Positions 1 to 7,551 of a DNA stretch of 34,127 nt are shown here, one piece after another (positions within the stretch are counted from its first letter, which is position 1; each line of letters opens with the position of its first letter). The position numbers and the translations under genes were made by a program. Below the pieces are notes generated by a model. That model saw nothing but the letters and a program-made list of their open reading frames with translations, was not told where the DNA came from and searched no databases. The stretch is from Sulfurovum sp. (lineage in GTDB: Bacteria > Campylobacterota > Campylobacteria > Campylobacterales > Sulfurovaceae). Location: positions 1 to 34,127 of the forward strand of contig JALUYL010000086.1 in assembly GCA_027012955.1 (NCBI GenBank), in the 5' to 3' direction.

Positions 1-10
1 TTATCCTTGG

Positions 11-56
11 ACGAAAGTGTCACCTGATGGGTGATAACAAAAAGTGACTCTTTCGT
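11..56. terminator. Long stem-loop, possible terminator of an upstream unit
   Basis: ACGAAAG-t-GTCAC (11-23) pairs with GTGAC-t-CTTTCGT (44-56), and the right arm is followed by a pyrimidine-rich stretch (TTCTTCTTTT). This fits a terminator for transcription entering from the left. The gene it would serve is outside the window, so the role is inferred. Confidence 0.4.
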
Positions 57-222
57 TCTTCTTTTACTGTATTATACGCTACTTCCTCTTGTTTGGTTAT
101 TTTTCTATTTCGTTATTGGGGTATTTATTTTTGATTAATAGTATATTGATACAATGTTACAATATTTTTTAGTATGGTTCTATTTTATGGGGCTTAGGCT
201 AAATATTGATTTAGAGGTATTT

Positions 223-1434
223 ATGAAAAAAACTTATGTGTTATTGGTTAGCTTACTCCTTACAACAGTGGCATCTTCTGCTGCAGTAAAAACAACAAAA
301 CATGCGATTAAGAACGGTGAAACGCTTTATACTATCGCCCATGCAAATCACACGACGATAGAAGAAGTGAGAAAAGCTAATGGTTTAAAAAAAGGTGAGA
401 AATTAAAATTGGGACGTGTTTTAACGGTACCTAAAGATACGTATTTCCCAAACAAAAAGAAGAGCAGTACAAAAATTGCAAAAGTTACTAAAAAAGCATC
501 TCCCAAAATAGTAAAACATAAAATAAAAAATGGTGAAACACTCTACACTATTGCCCATGCAAATCATACAACGATAGAAGAAGTGAGAAAAGCAAATGGT
601 TTAAAAAAAGGTGAGAAATTAAAATTGGGACGTGTTTTAAAAGTACCTAAAAATACGTACTCCCCAAATAAAAAGAAGAATACTAAAAAAGTTGCTAAAA
701 AAACTTCCAAAAAATCAACTAAAAAACTAGCTAAATATCGTATTAAAAAAGGGGATACCCTCTCTTCTATAGCACATAAACATCATACAACGATTGCAAA
801 AATACAAAAAGACAATCATATGAAAAAAGGTGAAACACTTAAGCTTGGGCGAACACTCAAAGTAGCATCTGCAAAAAAGACAAGACCTAAAAAAGTAAGA
901 GTTACAAAAAAAGCATCCAAAAAATCAAATAAAAAACTTGTTGCATCACTTTCTAAATTGGAAACAGTGAAACTAAAAAAACAGGTCAAAGTAAAAAAGA
1001 AAAAATCAAGCAGTTTTTCTTTAGGTGATATTTTCTTTAGTAGTAAAAAAACCAAGGTAAAAAGTAGTCGTATTACCTCTTTGGCAAAAACAAAGTTAGG
1101 ACGTAGATATGTATGGGGTGCAAGTGGTGCCAAAAATACGTTTGACTGTTCTGGGTTTACAACATATGTCTATAAGAAAAATGGTATTAAACTTCCAAGA
1201 AGAGCTATCGCACAGTCAAAATATGGGAAATATATCTCTAGAAAGAACCTTCAAAAAGGTGACTTAATCTTTTTTGATACTTCTAAAAGACGCAGAGGTT
1301 ATGTAAATCATGTAGGAATATATCTGGGGAATGGAAAGTTTATTCATGCAAGTTCTGCTAAGAAAAAAGTCGTGATTACAAGCCTGAAAAACTTTTATGC
1401 AAAGCGTTATAAAGGTGCAAGACGACCTTCTTAA
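223..1434 (+). CDS. Secreted triple-LysM / NlpC-P60 peptidoglycan hydrolase
   Basis: Probable cell-wall endopeptidase (403 aa). A Sec-type signal peptide covers residues 1-20 (MKK, hydrophobic core, ASSA). Three LysM domains (about 26-70, 98-142, 170-214) would bind peptidoglycan glycan and are joined by very Lys-rich linkers. The C-terminal NlpC/P60 domain (about 283-400) carries the cysteine-peptidase triad: Cys309 in FDCSGFT, His363 in NHVGIYLG and His375 in FIHASS. NlpC/P60 enzymes usually cut the D-Glu to diamino-acid bond of stem peptides. I chose ATG 223 because AGAGG precedes it by 5 nt and it begins the signal peptide. The frame is open upstream to an ATG at 154, but that would bury the signal peptide. 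LysM 1 and 2 are nearly identical. The gene is monocistronic and ends in a shared terminator. Confidence 0.9.
   Translation: MKKTYVLLVSLLLTTVASSAAVKTTKHAIKNGETLYTIAHANHTTIEEVRKANGLKKGEKLKLGRVLTVPKDTYFPNKKKSSTKIAKVTKKASPKIVKHKIKNGETLYTIAHANHTTIEEVRKANGLKKGEKLKLGRVLKVPKNTYSPNKKKNTKKVAKKTSKKSTKKLAKYRIKKGDTLSSIAHKHHTTIAKIQKDNHMKKGETLKLGRTLKVASAKKTRPKKVRVTKKASKKSNKKLVASLSKLETVKLKKQVKVKKKKSSSFSLGDIFFSSKKTKVKSSRITSLAKTKLGRRYVWGASGAKNTFDCSGFTTYVYKKNGIKLPRRAIAQSKYGKYISRKNLQKGDLIFFDTSKRRRGYVNHVGIYLGNGKFIHASSAKKKVVITSLKNFYAKRYKGARRPS
301..678 (+). repeat. Recent tandem duplication of a LysM-linker unit
   Basis: Two 162-nt units, 301-462 and 517-678, lie 216 nt apart in frame. They encode 54-residue blocks that differ at only four positions by my count (A/K, T/K, D/N, F/S). 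The DNA is also nearly identical over long stretches. The third LysM (about 730-865) is clearly diverged, so the first two come from a later duplication or are kept alike by gene conversion. Confidence 0.85.
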
Positions 1435-1448
1435 AAGGTGTACCTAAA

Positions 1449-1471
1449 AAAGGAGCGTATGTCGCTCCTTT
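1449..1471. terminator. Bidirectional terminator between the hydrolase gene and ilvD
   Basis: A perfect 9-bp stem, AAAGGAGCG (1449-1457) and CGCTCCTTT (1463-1471), closes a 5-nt loop. A-rich sequence lies on the left and T-rich on the right, so it can end both the rightward hydrolase gene and the leftward ilvD (stop at 1479). Confidence 0.8.
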
Positions 1472-1478
1472 CCCTTTC

Positions 1479-3167
1479 TTACTCAGCTTCCAATACAGCA
1501 CCAAAACTGGCATTTGTGACCAATGCTCTATACTGTCTTAACCATTTACTTTTCAACGGCTTCACAAGAGGTGTAAAGTCTGCACGTCTTTTAGCTATCT
1601 CTTCCTCACTTAAGTTTGCTTGTAAGATGTATTGATCTACATCGATGTGAATCTCATCACCATCTTCAAGTAGTCCTATGAGACCACCTTCTGCAGCTTC
1701 TGGGCTCACGTGACCGATACTCGCCCCTCTAGTAGCACCTGAGAATCTACCATCAGTAATGAGCGCCACTTTATCACCAAGTCCCATACCCATAATGAGA
1801 GAAGTAGGGCTTAACATCTCTTGCATACCGGGACCTCCACGAGGACCCTCATAACGGATAACCACAACATTGCCAGCTTTGACTTTGCCTGCCAAGATAC
1901 CTTCTATCGCTTCATCTTGGGAGTTAAAACATACAGCCGTTCCAGTAAAAACTCTGTCCCCTGTAATCCCTGCAGTTTTAATCACAGCACCTTGCTCAGC
2001 GAGGTTACCATAAAGAATGGCAAGTCCACCTACTTCTGAGTAAGGGTTGTCAACTGTATGAATGATGTTGGTATCAGTAATCTCTGCATTTTTTACTTTT
2101 TCATACAGTGTTTCCCCTGTAACAGATAAGTTGTCAGCTAAGATATTATCACCACGTTTCATCATCTCATGCATGACTGCATTGACGCCACCGGCTTTAT
2201 TGATGTCTTCCATATGTACGGTTGAGAGTGATGGAGAGATTTTAGCGATGTGCGACACACGTTTAGAGATGGCATTGATGTCAGAGAGGTTAAAGTCAAC
2301 TTCAGCCTCTCTAGCAATAGCAAGCATATGAAGTACAGTATTTGAAGACCCACCCATAGCCATATCTACAGCAAATGCATTGCGTACAGCATTTTCATTG
2401 AGGATATTTCTCATACGGTACTTTTCACGCTGGGCTGCATCAGCTTTTGCTATCTCACAGATGCGACGCGCAGCTTTTTTGTAAAGCTCTGTTCTCTCAG
2501 GTGTCAATGCCAAAATTGTTCCATTTCCAGGCAGTGCAATTCCCATGGCTTCCATGAGTGTGTTCATAGAGTTTGCTGTAAACATACCAGAACATGACCC
2601 CCCACTTGGACAGGCATTACATTCGATGTCAAGAAGCTCTTCATCTGTAATCTCACCCGTTTCGTGCTTTCCAACAGCCTCGAAAGCAGTTGCCAAGTCA
2701 ATCGGTGTACCATCTTTGGTGTAACCCTTCTCCATAGGTCCACCAGAAACAAAAACAGTAGGTACATCTACACGTAACGCACCCATAATCATCCCTGGGA
2801 CAATCTTGTCACAGTTAGGGATGGCTATCATCGCATCAAGTTTATGCGCATTCATCACTGTCTCGATAGAGTTGGCAATGATCTCGCGGCTTGGAAGAGA
2901 GTAAAGCATACCATCATGCCCCATAGCGATACCATCATCCACACCAATGGTATTAAACTCAAATGGCACACAGCCATTTACACGAATTTCTTCTTTGATG
3001 ACTTCTGCCACTTTGTTTAAGAAAAAATGCCCTGGAATGATTTCTATAAATGAGTTGGCCACCCCAATAAATGGTTTAGCAAAATCTTCATCTTTTACAC
3101 CCGTTGCTCTTAACAAACTTCTATGAGGGGCTCTGTCAAAACCCTCTTTTATCTCGTTACTTCTCAT
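1479..3167 (-). CDS. ilvD: Dihydroxy-acid dehydratase
   Basis: Catalyses 2,3-dihydroxy-isovalerate (or -methylvalerate) to the 2-oxo acid, the penultimate step of valine and isoleucine synthesis, in the cytoplasm. The protein is 562 aa, full length for the IlvD/Edd family. Visible family motifs are [25 protein letters not shown] (Cys119) and [11 protein letters not shown] (Cys192). The position that is Cys in many [2Fe-2S] dehydratases reads Gly (IIPGHFF), as I recall for the E. coli [4Fe-4S] enzyme. An in-frame ATG lies 9 nt further upstream (3176), but the AAAGG motif abuts it. The ATG at 3167 (MRSNEIKEG) has the proper spacing and matches relatives. The gene stands alone, and its leader contains a palindromic element. 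Confidence 0.95.
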   Translation of the reverse strand: MRSNEIKEGFDRAPHRSLLRATGVKDEDFAKPFIGVANSFIEIIPGHFFLNKVAEVIKEEIRVNGCVPFEFNTIGVDDGIAMGHDGMLYSLPSREIIANSIETVMNAHKLDAMIAIPNCDKIVPGMIMGALRVDVPTVFVSGGPMEKGYTKDGTPIDLATAFEAVGKHETGEITDEELLDIECNACPSGGSCSGMFTANSMNTLMEAMGIALPGNGTILALTPERTELYKKAARRICEIAKADAAQREKYRMRNILNENAVRNAFAVDMAMGGSSNTVLHMLAIAREAEVDFNLSDINAISKRVSHIAKISPSLSTVHMEDINKAGGVNAVMHEMMKRGDNILADNLSVTGETLYEKVKNAEITDTNIIHTVDNPYSEVGGLAILYGNLAEQGAVIKTAGITGDRVFTGTAVCFNSQDEAIEGILAGKVKAGNVVVIRYEGPRGGPGMQEMLSPTSLIMGMGLGDKVALITDGRFSGATRGASIGHVSPEAAEGGLIGLLEDGDEIHIDVDQYILQANLSEEEIAKRRADFTPLVKPLKSKWLRQYRALVTNASFGAVLEAE

Positions 3168-3189
3168 AATTTTCATCCTTTAATCTATA

Positions 3190-3349
3190 GACTTCTTGCA
3201 AAATGCTATACATACTTATACTTTTTATTGCACATCATCTTTCATGAAATAGTCTCTTGACTTAGCTATGGCTAGGACTTCGAGCCTACTTCATAAAATC
3301 TAATGCACACTAAAAAGTATCTGTAAAATATAGCATTTTGCAAGAAGTC
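3190..3349. mobile_element. 160-bp palindromic MITE-like element in the ilvD leader
   Basis: The two ends are perfect inverted repeats: GACTTCTTGCAAAATGC begins at 3190 and its complement ends at 3349, continuing for four more bases inward. The dinucleotide TA flanks both ends (3188-3189, 3350-3351) like a target duplication. Inward, the arms keep pairing imperfectly to about 3256 and 3283, for example ATACTTTTTA against TAAAAAGTAT. The tip carries TAGC-TATG-GCTA. There is no coding capacity. TA duplication and short terminal repeats suggest a miniature element mobilised by an IS630/Tc1- or IS5-like transposase; the family assignment is inferred. It begins about 20 bp upstream of the ilvD start codon. 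Confidence 0.7.
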
Positions 3350-3364
3350 TAAAATATTTTTTGG

Positions 3365-3411
3365 ATTATAGCACAAATACTATTTACATTTAAATTTTTT
3401 TAGGCTATAAT
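3365..3411. promoter_or_regulatory. Divergent promoters: ilvD (leftward) and tRNA cluster (rightward)
   Basis: Rightward: TTTACA (3383-3388), a 17-bp spacer and TATAAT (3406-3411), about 44 bp before tRNA-Gly. Leftward: the complement of 3365-3370 reads TATAAT, with only a weak TTTAAA-like -35. If the leftward box is used, ilvD mRNA starts near 3358 and carries the whole palindrome in its leader. Confidence 0.65.
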
Positions 3412-3454
3412 CGCACTCCAATTTTAAGCTAATGCTTAGATGCGGTATGGATGC

Positions 3455-3529
3455 GCGGGCGTAGCTCAGCGGTAGAGCATAACCTTGCCAAGGTTGGGGT
3501 CGACGGTTCGAACCCGTTCGCCCGCTCCA
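3455..3529 (+). tRNA. tRNA-Gly (anticodon GCC)
   Basis: A complete cloverleaf can be folded. The acceptor GCGGGCG/CGCCCGC, discriminator T and encoded CCA are present. The anticodon loop TTGCCAA has GCC at 3487-3489, and the T arm contains GGTTCGAACC. It is the first of four tRNA genes behind a near-consensus promoter. Confidence 0.97.
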
Positions 3530-3549
3530 TAATAGATGTCTTCTTAAAA

Positions 3550-3568
3550 ATTGGCATAGCCAATCTTT
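3550..3568 (+). terminator. Small hairpin after tRNA-Gly
   Basis: ATTGGC-ATA-GCCAAT (3550-3564) is followed by CTTTTA. It is a weak terminator or an RNA-processing stem. No separate promoter is obvious before tRNA-Leu, so partial read-through is likely. Confidence 0.4.
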
Positions 3569-3645
3569 TAATTCATCTCACTAAAGCTTCACCTAACGGT
3601 TCAGAAGTTTTAATTTAACATTACAACAATAAATGGTGCCAAGTT

Positions 3646-3733
3646 GCCCGAGTGGTGGAATTGGTAGACACAGGGGACTTAAAATCCCCCGGTCATTGCG
3701 ACCGTGCCGGTTCAAGTCCGGCCTCGGGCACCA
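3646..3733 (+). tRNA. tRNA-Leu (anticodon TAA)
   Basis: An 88-nt class II tRNA with a long variable arm. The acceptor GCCCGAG pairs with CTCGGGC, the discriminator is A and CCA is encoded. The anticodon loop CTTAAAA has TAA at 3680-3682. Confidence 0.97.
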
Positions 3734-3736
3734 TTC

Positions 3737-3792
3737 GATAAACCATCAAAAAAATATAATTTAAATCAAGTTTGTTTTTTTGATGGTTTATC
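3737..3792. repeat. Perfect 18-bp inverted repeat between tRNA-Leu and tRNA-Cys
   Basis: GATAAACCATCAAAAAAA (3737-3754) is exactly complementary to 3775-3792, enclosing a 20-nt AT-rich loop. It starts 3 nt after the tRNA-Leu CCA. Its outer arm carries T7 inside the stem rather than after it, so it is not a standard terminator. A pre-tRNA processing stem or a bidirectional attenuator is possible. Confidence 0.7.
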
Positions 3793-3808
3793 AACCTATA
3801 TATGTCAT

Positions 3809-3884
3809 GGAGCCATCGCCAAGTTGGTAAGGCCGTAGATTGCAAATCTGCTATTCACCAGTTCGAGTCTGGTTGGCTCCTCCA
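3809..3884 (+). tRNA. tRNA-Cys (anticodon GCA)
   Basis: The acceptor GGAGCCA pairs with TGGCTCC, with discriminator T and encoded CCA. The anticodon stem GTAGA/TCTGC closes the loop TTGCAAA, giving GCA at 3842-3844. The T arm contains GTTCGAGTC. Confidence 0.96.
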
Positions 3885-3935
3885 TATAAACTAGATTTTA
3901 TCTACATTTAGATAATATTCTATTCTTCAAAATGT

Positions 3936-4023
3936 CGGGAGATGTCAGAGTGGTCGAATGTGCCGGTCTTGAAAACCGGTGAGGGTTATACCTCCGGGGG
4001 TTCGAATCCCCCTCTCCCGGCCA
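3936..4023 (+). tRNA. tRNA-Ser (anticodon TGA)
   Basis: An 88-nt class II tRNA. The acceptor CGGGAGA pairs with TCTCCCG, with discriminator G and encoded CCA. The anticodon stem CCGGT/ACCGG closes the loop CTTGAAA, giving TGA at 3970-3972. It ends the tRNA cluster. The DNA immediately downstream looks like the edge of an integrated element. Confidence 0.96.
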
Positions 4024-4113
4024 TACTTAATTTCAATAAGATTCAACACAATCCACTAAACCCCATAAATACGAGCTTTCATCAACTTTTCATTCCAAAG
4101 AGGTCCAACTACA

Positions 4114-4135
4114 TTTACGGTAATCTTTACGGTAA
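4114..4135. repeat. Tandem TTTACGGTAA repeats downstream of tRNA-Ser(TGA)
   Basis: TTTACGGTAA occurs at 4114-4123 and again at 4126-4135, a 12-bp period. Short direct repeats about 100 bp inside a tRNA-embedded att site are typical of tyrosine-integrase arm sites. The abiEii stop codon (4127-4129) lies inside the second copy. No integrase gene remains here, so the att role is inferred. Confidence 0.45.
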
Positions 4136-5017
4136 GAATTGAATTTGTTCAATTATTTCCATAAAAAATTCCTTACTCCAAAAATCTAAAACACTCTTAT
4201 CTGATAAGAAAACTTCTACATCTCGTTTAGCCATAGAAATATCTAAATCTTTTATGCGTAGTTGTAATAACTCTAAAAGATACTCTTTGTCTATCTCTTT
4301 TTTTAAGACAATGCCTTTATTTTGAAACCAAGTACAATTTTGTTGAAGCCTTGCATTTAAATGTCCTAGGTCTAGCTCATATTCATGGGCGATATACCAC
4401 ACCAAATCATACCAGTCTCGACCTTTTGGACGTGTTGACCAATTACGGCATAAAATGGCGTGCATCTTTCCTGCAAAGAGTGAAGGTAGTGTCATCGTGT
4501 TGATAGTAAATGGTGAAGGCACAAGAAGAGTCTTTTTTTCACTCTCAAAGTCAAGTGGTGGTTGAGTATCTACTTCAAACTTGATTTTGACAAGTCTGCC
4601 TTGTCCAAAGGTTTTTACTATGTCGTCTGGAGCTTCTATATTGAGCAGGTGTTGGCTTGTATTGCCTTTGAGGAATGCTGACTTGATATTGCTTTCAGTG
4701 TTTTTCATCTGTATAGTCACTTCAAATCCAAAAGAGTGTAGGGCTTCAATGACAGCATCTGCATAAACAGAGAGATCAAAGTTTTCATTTGGAGCTATAA
4801 GTGAAAAGTCTAAATCTTCTGAAAATCTATCTAATCCATGTAAGATACGTAATGCAGTACCACCATAAAAAAGAGCATGGTCAAAGAAGCCTGCACGAGA
4901 TAGTCCAAGCAGAACAATCTCTTGAAGTATTTCACGTAAAGCTTCGTAGGTTTTGTCTGCTGTTGATAGATCATACTTTTCTAACATTTTGGCAATGGCA
5001 GGATGCATATTAGGCAC
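4127..5017 (-). CDS. AbiEii/AbiGii-family nucleotidyltransferase toxin
   Basis: 296-aa toxin of a type IV-like AbiE toxin-antitoxin pair. The family transfers nucleotides (tRNA is a known target of related enzymes) and causes growth arrest or abortive phage infection. Visible motifs are GGTALR (52-57), RFSEDLDFSL with the metal-binding pair Asp68/Asp70, and the later family motif RPKGRDWYDLVWY. Translation probably starts at GTG 5017: AAGGA lies about 7 nt upstream, while the ATG at 5008 is too far from it. The start overlaps the end of the antitoxin gene by 8 nt, implying coupled translation. The C-terminal codons run into the tandem repeats beside tRNA-Ser(TGA). Confidence 0.9.
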   Translation of the reverse strand: MPNMHPAIAKMLEKYDLSTADKTYEALREILQEIVLLGLSRAGFFDHALFYGGTALRILHGLDRFSEDLDFSLIAPNENFDLSVYADAVIEALHSFGFEVTIQMKNTESNIKSAFLKGNTSQHLLNIEAPDDIVKTFGQGRLVKIKFEVDTQPPLDFESEKKTLLVPSPFTINTMTLPSLFAGKMHAILCRNWSTRPKGRDWYDLVWYIAHEYELDLGHLNARLQQNCTWFQNKGIVLKKEIDKEYLLELLQLRIKDLDISMAKRDVEVFLSDKSVLDFWSKEFFMEIIEQIQFLP

Positions 5018-5660
5018 TTTGTTTCCTTTTGTTTATGAGTTTTACTAAGTTATGCAGATTAGATGATGTATATGCAGTGGCAATAGCTTCTATAAGTTTT
5101 ACATCTAGGGTAAAGAGTTGATCCATGTCTATACGTAAGTCATGCTCTAAATACATTTCTAGTTTAGCTTGTGACAATCTACCTATGCCTCTATCTGATT
5201 TTATTTTATCACATAGAGCTTTTTCGGCTGTGGCAATCAGTTTCCCCCCATGTGTTTTATCATAACTCCAATCAACACCTAAAGCATAAGCTTGAAGCGG
5301 AACTACTTTATAGGAAAATCTACCTACTGGTGTGGAAAATTCTTTTTTCATTCGCATCGTAGCAGAGGTGACTTCATAGACTCTTTCGGGGATGAGTCCA
5401 TAGTAAGAGAGGGCATACTCAAAGGATACATAAGAAGGTGCATAAAGTATATTGGCAACACTAATCATATCTATAGGGGTTGTTCGATATTCCTCTCCCA
5501 AAGTATAGACTCCTTTTTTAAGACGCAGAAGTTCACCTTTTTTAACCATATAAGAAATTTTTGCATTTACATTGTTTACATGTGGACTTAAAATAGCTTC
5601 TATTTGATTATGTGTAAATATTGATACTGGTATTTGCTTGCTCAATTGATGTATGTTCAT
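5010..5660 (-). CDS. AbiEi-family antitoxin / transcriptional autoregulator
   Basis: 216-aa partner of the downstream AbiEii toxin. The N-terminal 80 residues (HQLSKQIPVSIFTHNQIEAI ... VKKGELLRLKKGVYTL) fit the AbiEi winged-helix region, which binds the operon promoter. The middle (YVSFEYALSYYGLIPE) and the rest fit the AbiEi C-terminal antitoxin domain. I prefer ATG 5660 (MNIHQLSK). The frame is open to 5705, but the extra 15 residues are hydrophobic and AT-driven. On this strand a TATAAT lies just 6 nt before ATG 5660, so the message may be nearly leaderless. Operator repeats were not identified with certainty. Confidence 0.85.
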   Translation of the reverse strand: MNIHQLSKQIPVSIFTHNQIEAILSPHVNNVNAKISYMVKKGELLRLKKGVYTLGEEYRTTPIDMISVANILYAPSYVSFEYALSYYGLIPERVYEVTSATMRMKKEFSTPVGRFSYKVVPLQAYALGVDWSYDKTHGGKLIATAEKALCDKIKSDRGIGRLSQAKLEMYLEHDLRIDMDQLFTLDVKLIEAIATAYTSSNLHNLVKLINKRKQSA

Positions 5661-5782
5661 GACTAAATTATATCCTAAATTACTAATTATATATAGATAA
5701 TACAAATTATTTATATTATCAATGTGATAAATGTATTGATTTTGGAAAATTTAGAAAATACTTACTTTAGGAAAATTAGTGA

Positions 5783-5812
5783 TTACACTTTACTAAAAAT
5801 ACACGCTATAAT
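5783..5812 (+). promoter_or_regulatory. Promoter for doxX
   Basis: TTACAC (5783-5788), an 18-bp spacer and TATAAT (5807-5812), about 30 bp before the doxX start. The region left of it to abiEi (5661-5782) is very AT-rich with no other clear feature. Confidence 0.55.
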
Positions 5813-5842
5813 CATATACTTTTTACGGCTAAAGGAATATAT

Positions 5843-6226
5843 ATGTCAGACAGTATTGGAAAACTTATTTTACGAGTTATGCTTGGCAGCATGATGCTTT
5901 TTCATGGGATAGAGAAGGCTTTGCATGGTATTGGGTTTATAAAGGGCTTAGTGCATACACAAGGAGTACCGGATATGTTGGCATATGGTGTGTATGTGGG
6001 TGAGATACTTGCACCTATTTTTTTGATATTAGGATGGAAGAGTCGCATATGGGCAGGGGTGATTGCGCTCAATATGTTTGTAGCGATTTACCTTACTCAG
6101 ATGGGAGCTTTTCTGAAATTAGGAGGCCATGGAGCTTGGGCAGTGGAAGTACCAATGTTTTATCTTTTGACAGCTTTGGCTTTGGTTTTTTTAGGTTCTG
6201 GGAAATACGCTGTGCATCAAGACTAG
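5843..6226 (+). CDS. DoxX-family inner-membrane protein
   Basis: 127-aa membrane protein with four predicted helices (about 6-28, 43-64, 68-88, 101-121). It starts with the DoxX-like run LILRVMLGSMMLFHGIEKAL and contains GVYVGEILAPIFLILG. DoxX proteins are linked to quinone-dependent or thiol redox processes, but the biochemical role of this small class is unsettled. AAAGGA lies 6 nt before the ATG. The next gene, an exported methionine sulfoxide reductase, starts 62 nt later on the same strand. A shared oxidative-stress role is plausible but unproven. Confidence 0.85.
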   Translation: MSDSIGKLILRVMLGSMMLFHGIEKALHGIGFIKGLVHTQGVPDMLAYGVYVGEILAPIFLILGWKSRIWAGVIALNMFVAIYLTQMGAFLKLGGHGAWAVEVPMFYLLTALALVFLGSGKYAVHQD

Positions 6227-6288
6227 TACATAAGTAGTACACAATATCTTTGTATAGTTGCGTCAGAAATCTATAAAAGGTAAAATAA

Positions 6289-6756
6289 ATGAAAAAAATA
6301 TTGATATCAGTATTTATATTCGGGGTAACATTTCTTTGGGCTGAAGGCTTTCAGCCTTGGGAAAGTAAGATTAATACACTCTCAAGCTTTGAAAAAAGTG
6401 TACTTATAGACAAAGGTACAGAACGTGCTTTTTCGGGTAAATATGTGCATACAAATAAAGAGGGTGTCTATAAATGTAAAGTATGTGGAGCAGCACTCTA
6501 TAAGTCAAATGATAAATTTGATTCTCATTGTGGGTGGCCAAGTTTTGATGATGCTATACCTGGCGCCATAAAGGAAACTTTAGATGCTGATGGTAGACGG
6601 ATAGAAATCACCTGTGCAAACTGTGGTGCGCATATGGGGCATGTATTTAAAGGTGAAGGGCTCACCGCTAAAAATACACGACACTGTGTAAATTCTGTTT
6701 CTCTCACTTTTGAAGAAAAGCATGCAAAAGTATCCAAAGATACAAAACCTAAATAA
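6289..6756 (+). CDS. msrB: Exported peptide-methionine (R)-S-oxide reductase
   Basis: Reduces the R epimer of methionine sulfoxide in proteins. The 155-aa product has a signal peptide (1-18, MKKILISVFIF ... WAEG), so it acts in the periplasm. The SelR/MsrB domain spans about 30-145. Zinc is held by Cys63/Cys66 (CKVC) and Cys109/Cys112 (CANC). The catalytic Cys133 is in RHCVNSVSL, and a resolving-type Cys81 sits in HCGWPSF. All key residues are present. It follows doxX on the same strand and converges on the globin gene, with which it shares a terminator. The electron donor outside the cytoplasm is not visible in this window. Confidence 0.93.
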   Translation: MKKILISVFIFGVTFLWAEGFQPWESKINTLSSFEKSVLIDKGTERAFSGKYVHTNKEGVYKCKVCGAALYKSNDKFDSHCGWPSFDDAIPGAIKETLDADGRRIEITCANCGAHMGHVFKGEGLTAKNTRHCVNSVSLTFEEKHAKVSKDTKPK

Positions 6757-6767
6757 GTTTAGGTTTT
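6744..6767. terminator. Shared terminator of msrB and the globin operon
   Basis: AAAACCTAAA (6744-6753), loop TAAG, TTTAGGTTTT (6758-6767): a perfect 10-bp stem with A and T outer ends, usable in both directions. The msrB stop codon is in the loop, and the globin stop codon is in the right arm. Confidence 0.8.
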
Positions 6768-7230
6768 AATCTCTTGCGTTAATCATCCATTGAGAAAACA
6801 CATTGAGATAGTTCCAAAAACTTTGTATATTTTCTTCTGAACTAAGCTTGTTTTTTATGATAGGTTGCAACGCCTCTTCATACGTAGTTAACCAATGCAA
6901 TCTCGCATGGGGAGTGATGTGAAATGGGGCATGTCTCCCACGCATTTGAGGTGCACCTCTATTTTGATTAAAATATGCCGGTCCTCCACAGATCTGTATA
7001 AAAAAGTCTGCAGAATGTCCTGCTGCGATTAACATCTCTTCTTTACTCTCTGGAAATATGTCTTTGATAGGACTCTCATATAGCCCCATATAAAATCTTT
7101 CAAGCAAGTCACGCATACCTTGTTCTGTAAGCTCTTGTAAAAATGCAGGGTTTGGTTTGGTAACGGGAGGGTTGACACCTTCTGTATAAGGGAGTATGGA
7201 AAAGTCTAATGAAGAGGAACCGAAAGTCAT
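6766..7230 (-). CDS. Truncated haemoglobin, group II-like
   Basis: A 154-aa globin of the 2-over-2 fold with a roughly 25-residue N-terminal extension. The segment CGGPAYFNQNRGAPQMRGRH followed by APFHI matches the group II (TrHbO) F-helix region, with His100 the likely proximal haem ligand. A Trp near residue 139 could be the G8 Trp. Related globins handle oxygen or nitric oxide. I start at ATG 7230 because AAGG lies 6 nt upstream. The frame is open to 7290, but that extension overlaps the upstream gene. It is the last gene of a four-gene leftward operon after the zinc-ribbon gene (37-nt gap). Confidence 0.85.
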   Translation of the reverse strand: MTFGSSSLDFSILPYTEGVNPPVTKPNPAFLQELTEQGMRDLLERFYMGLYESPIKDIFPESKEEMLIAAGHSADFFIQICGGPAYFNQNRGAPQMRGRHAPFHITPHARLHWLTTYEEALQPIIKNKLSSEENIQSFWNYLNVFSQWMINARD

Positions 7231-7267
7231 AATATGCCTTTTTGATAGCGTTATAACATGAGTAAGC

Positions 7268-7543
7268 TTAACGACACCCACCTGACCCACAAGATGAGTC
7301 TGAGCTGTCTACAGCAAAACTATTGGTATACCCACAAGAGAGACACTCAAAAGAGAGTAACTGTGGTCCAGAACAGCCTCCTGAACGTTTGTCGGTAAGT
7401 TCTATGGTGTCTTGCTTACAGTGGGGGCAAAAGCCTCTACGTATGCTGTCGAGTTGGTCTTTTTTTTCTTTAAGATAGTAAATATATACAAGTACTGAAC
7501 CTATTAGTATGATGAGTAGAAATGCGAGAAGATAGATGTCCAT
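7268..7543 (-). CDS. Small membrane-anchored zinc-ribbon protein
   Basis: 91 aa, not recognised as a named family. One N-terminal transmembrane helix (about 3-24) precedes a basic linker, a four-Cys ribbon (Cys39/Cys42 in CPHC, Cys67/Cys70 in CLSC, with an extra Cys57) and a Ser/Gly/Cys-rich tail containing CGSGGC. The ribbon should face the cytoplasm or periplasm as a metal-binding or redox-sensing unit; direction is not certain. Start ATG 7543 has AAGG 6 nt upstream. It sits 8 nt after the YgjP gene and before the globin in one operon. No catalytic motif is visible. Confidence 0.75.
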   Translation of the reverse strand: MDIYLLAFLLIILIGSVLVYIYYLKEKKDQLDSIRRGFCPHCKQDTIELTDKRSGGCSGPQLLSFECLSCGYTNSFAVDSSDSSCGSGGCR

Positions 7544-7551
7544 AATAAGCC

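Noticed and set aside
816-1133. 105-codon frame antisense to the LysM hydrolase
   Set aside because: Phe/Leu-rich translation is the shadow of Lys-rich codons in the real gene.
3942-4142. Open frame of 66 codons on the plus strand
   Set aside because: It lies across tRNA-Ser(TGA) and its flank; the tRNA explains the sequence and there is no ribosome-binding site.
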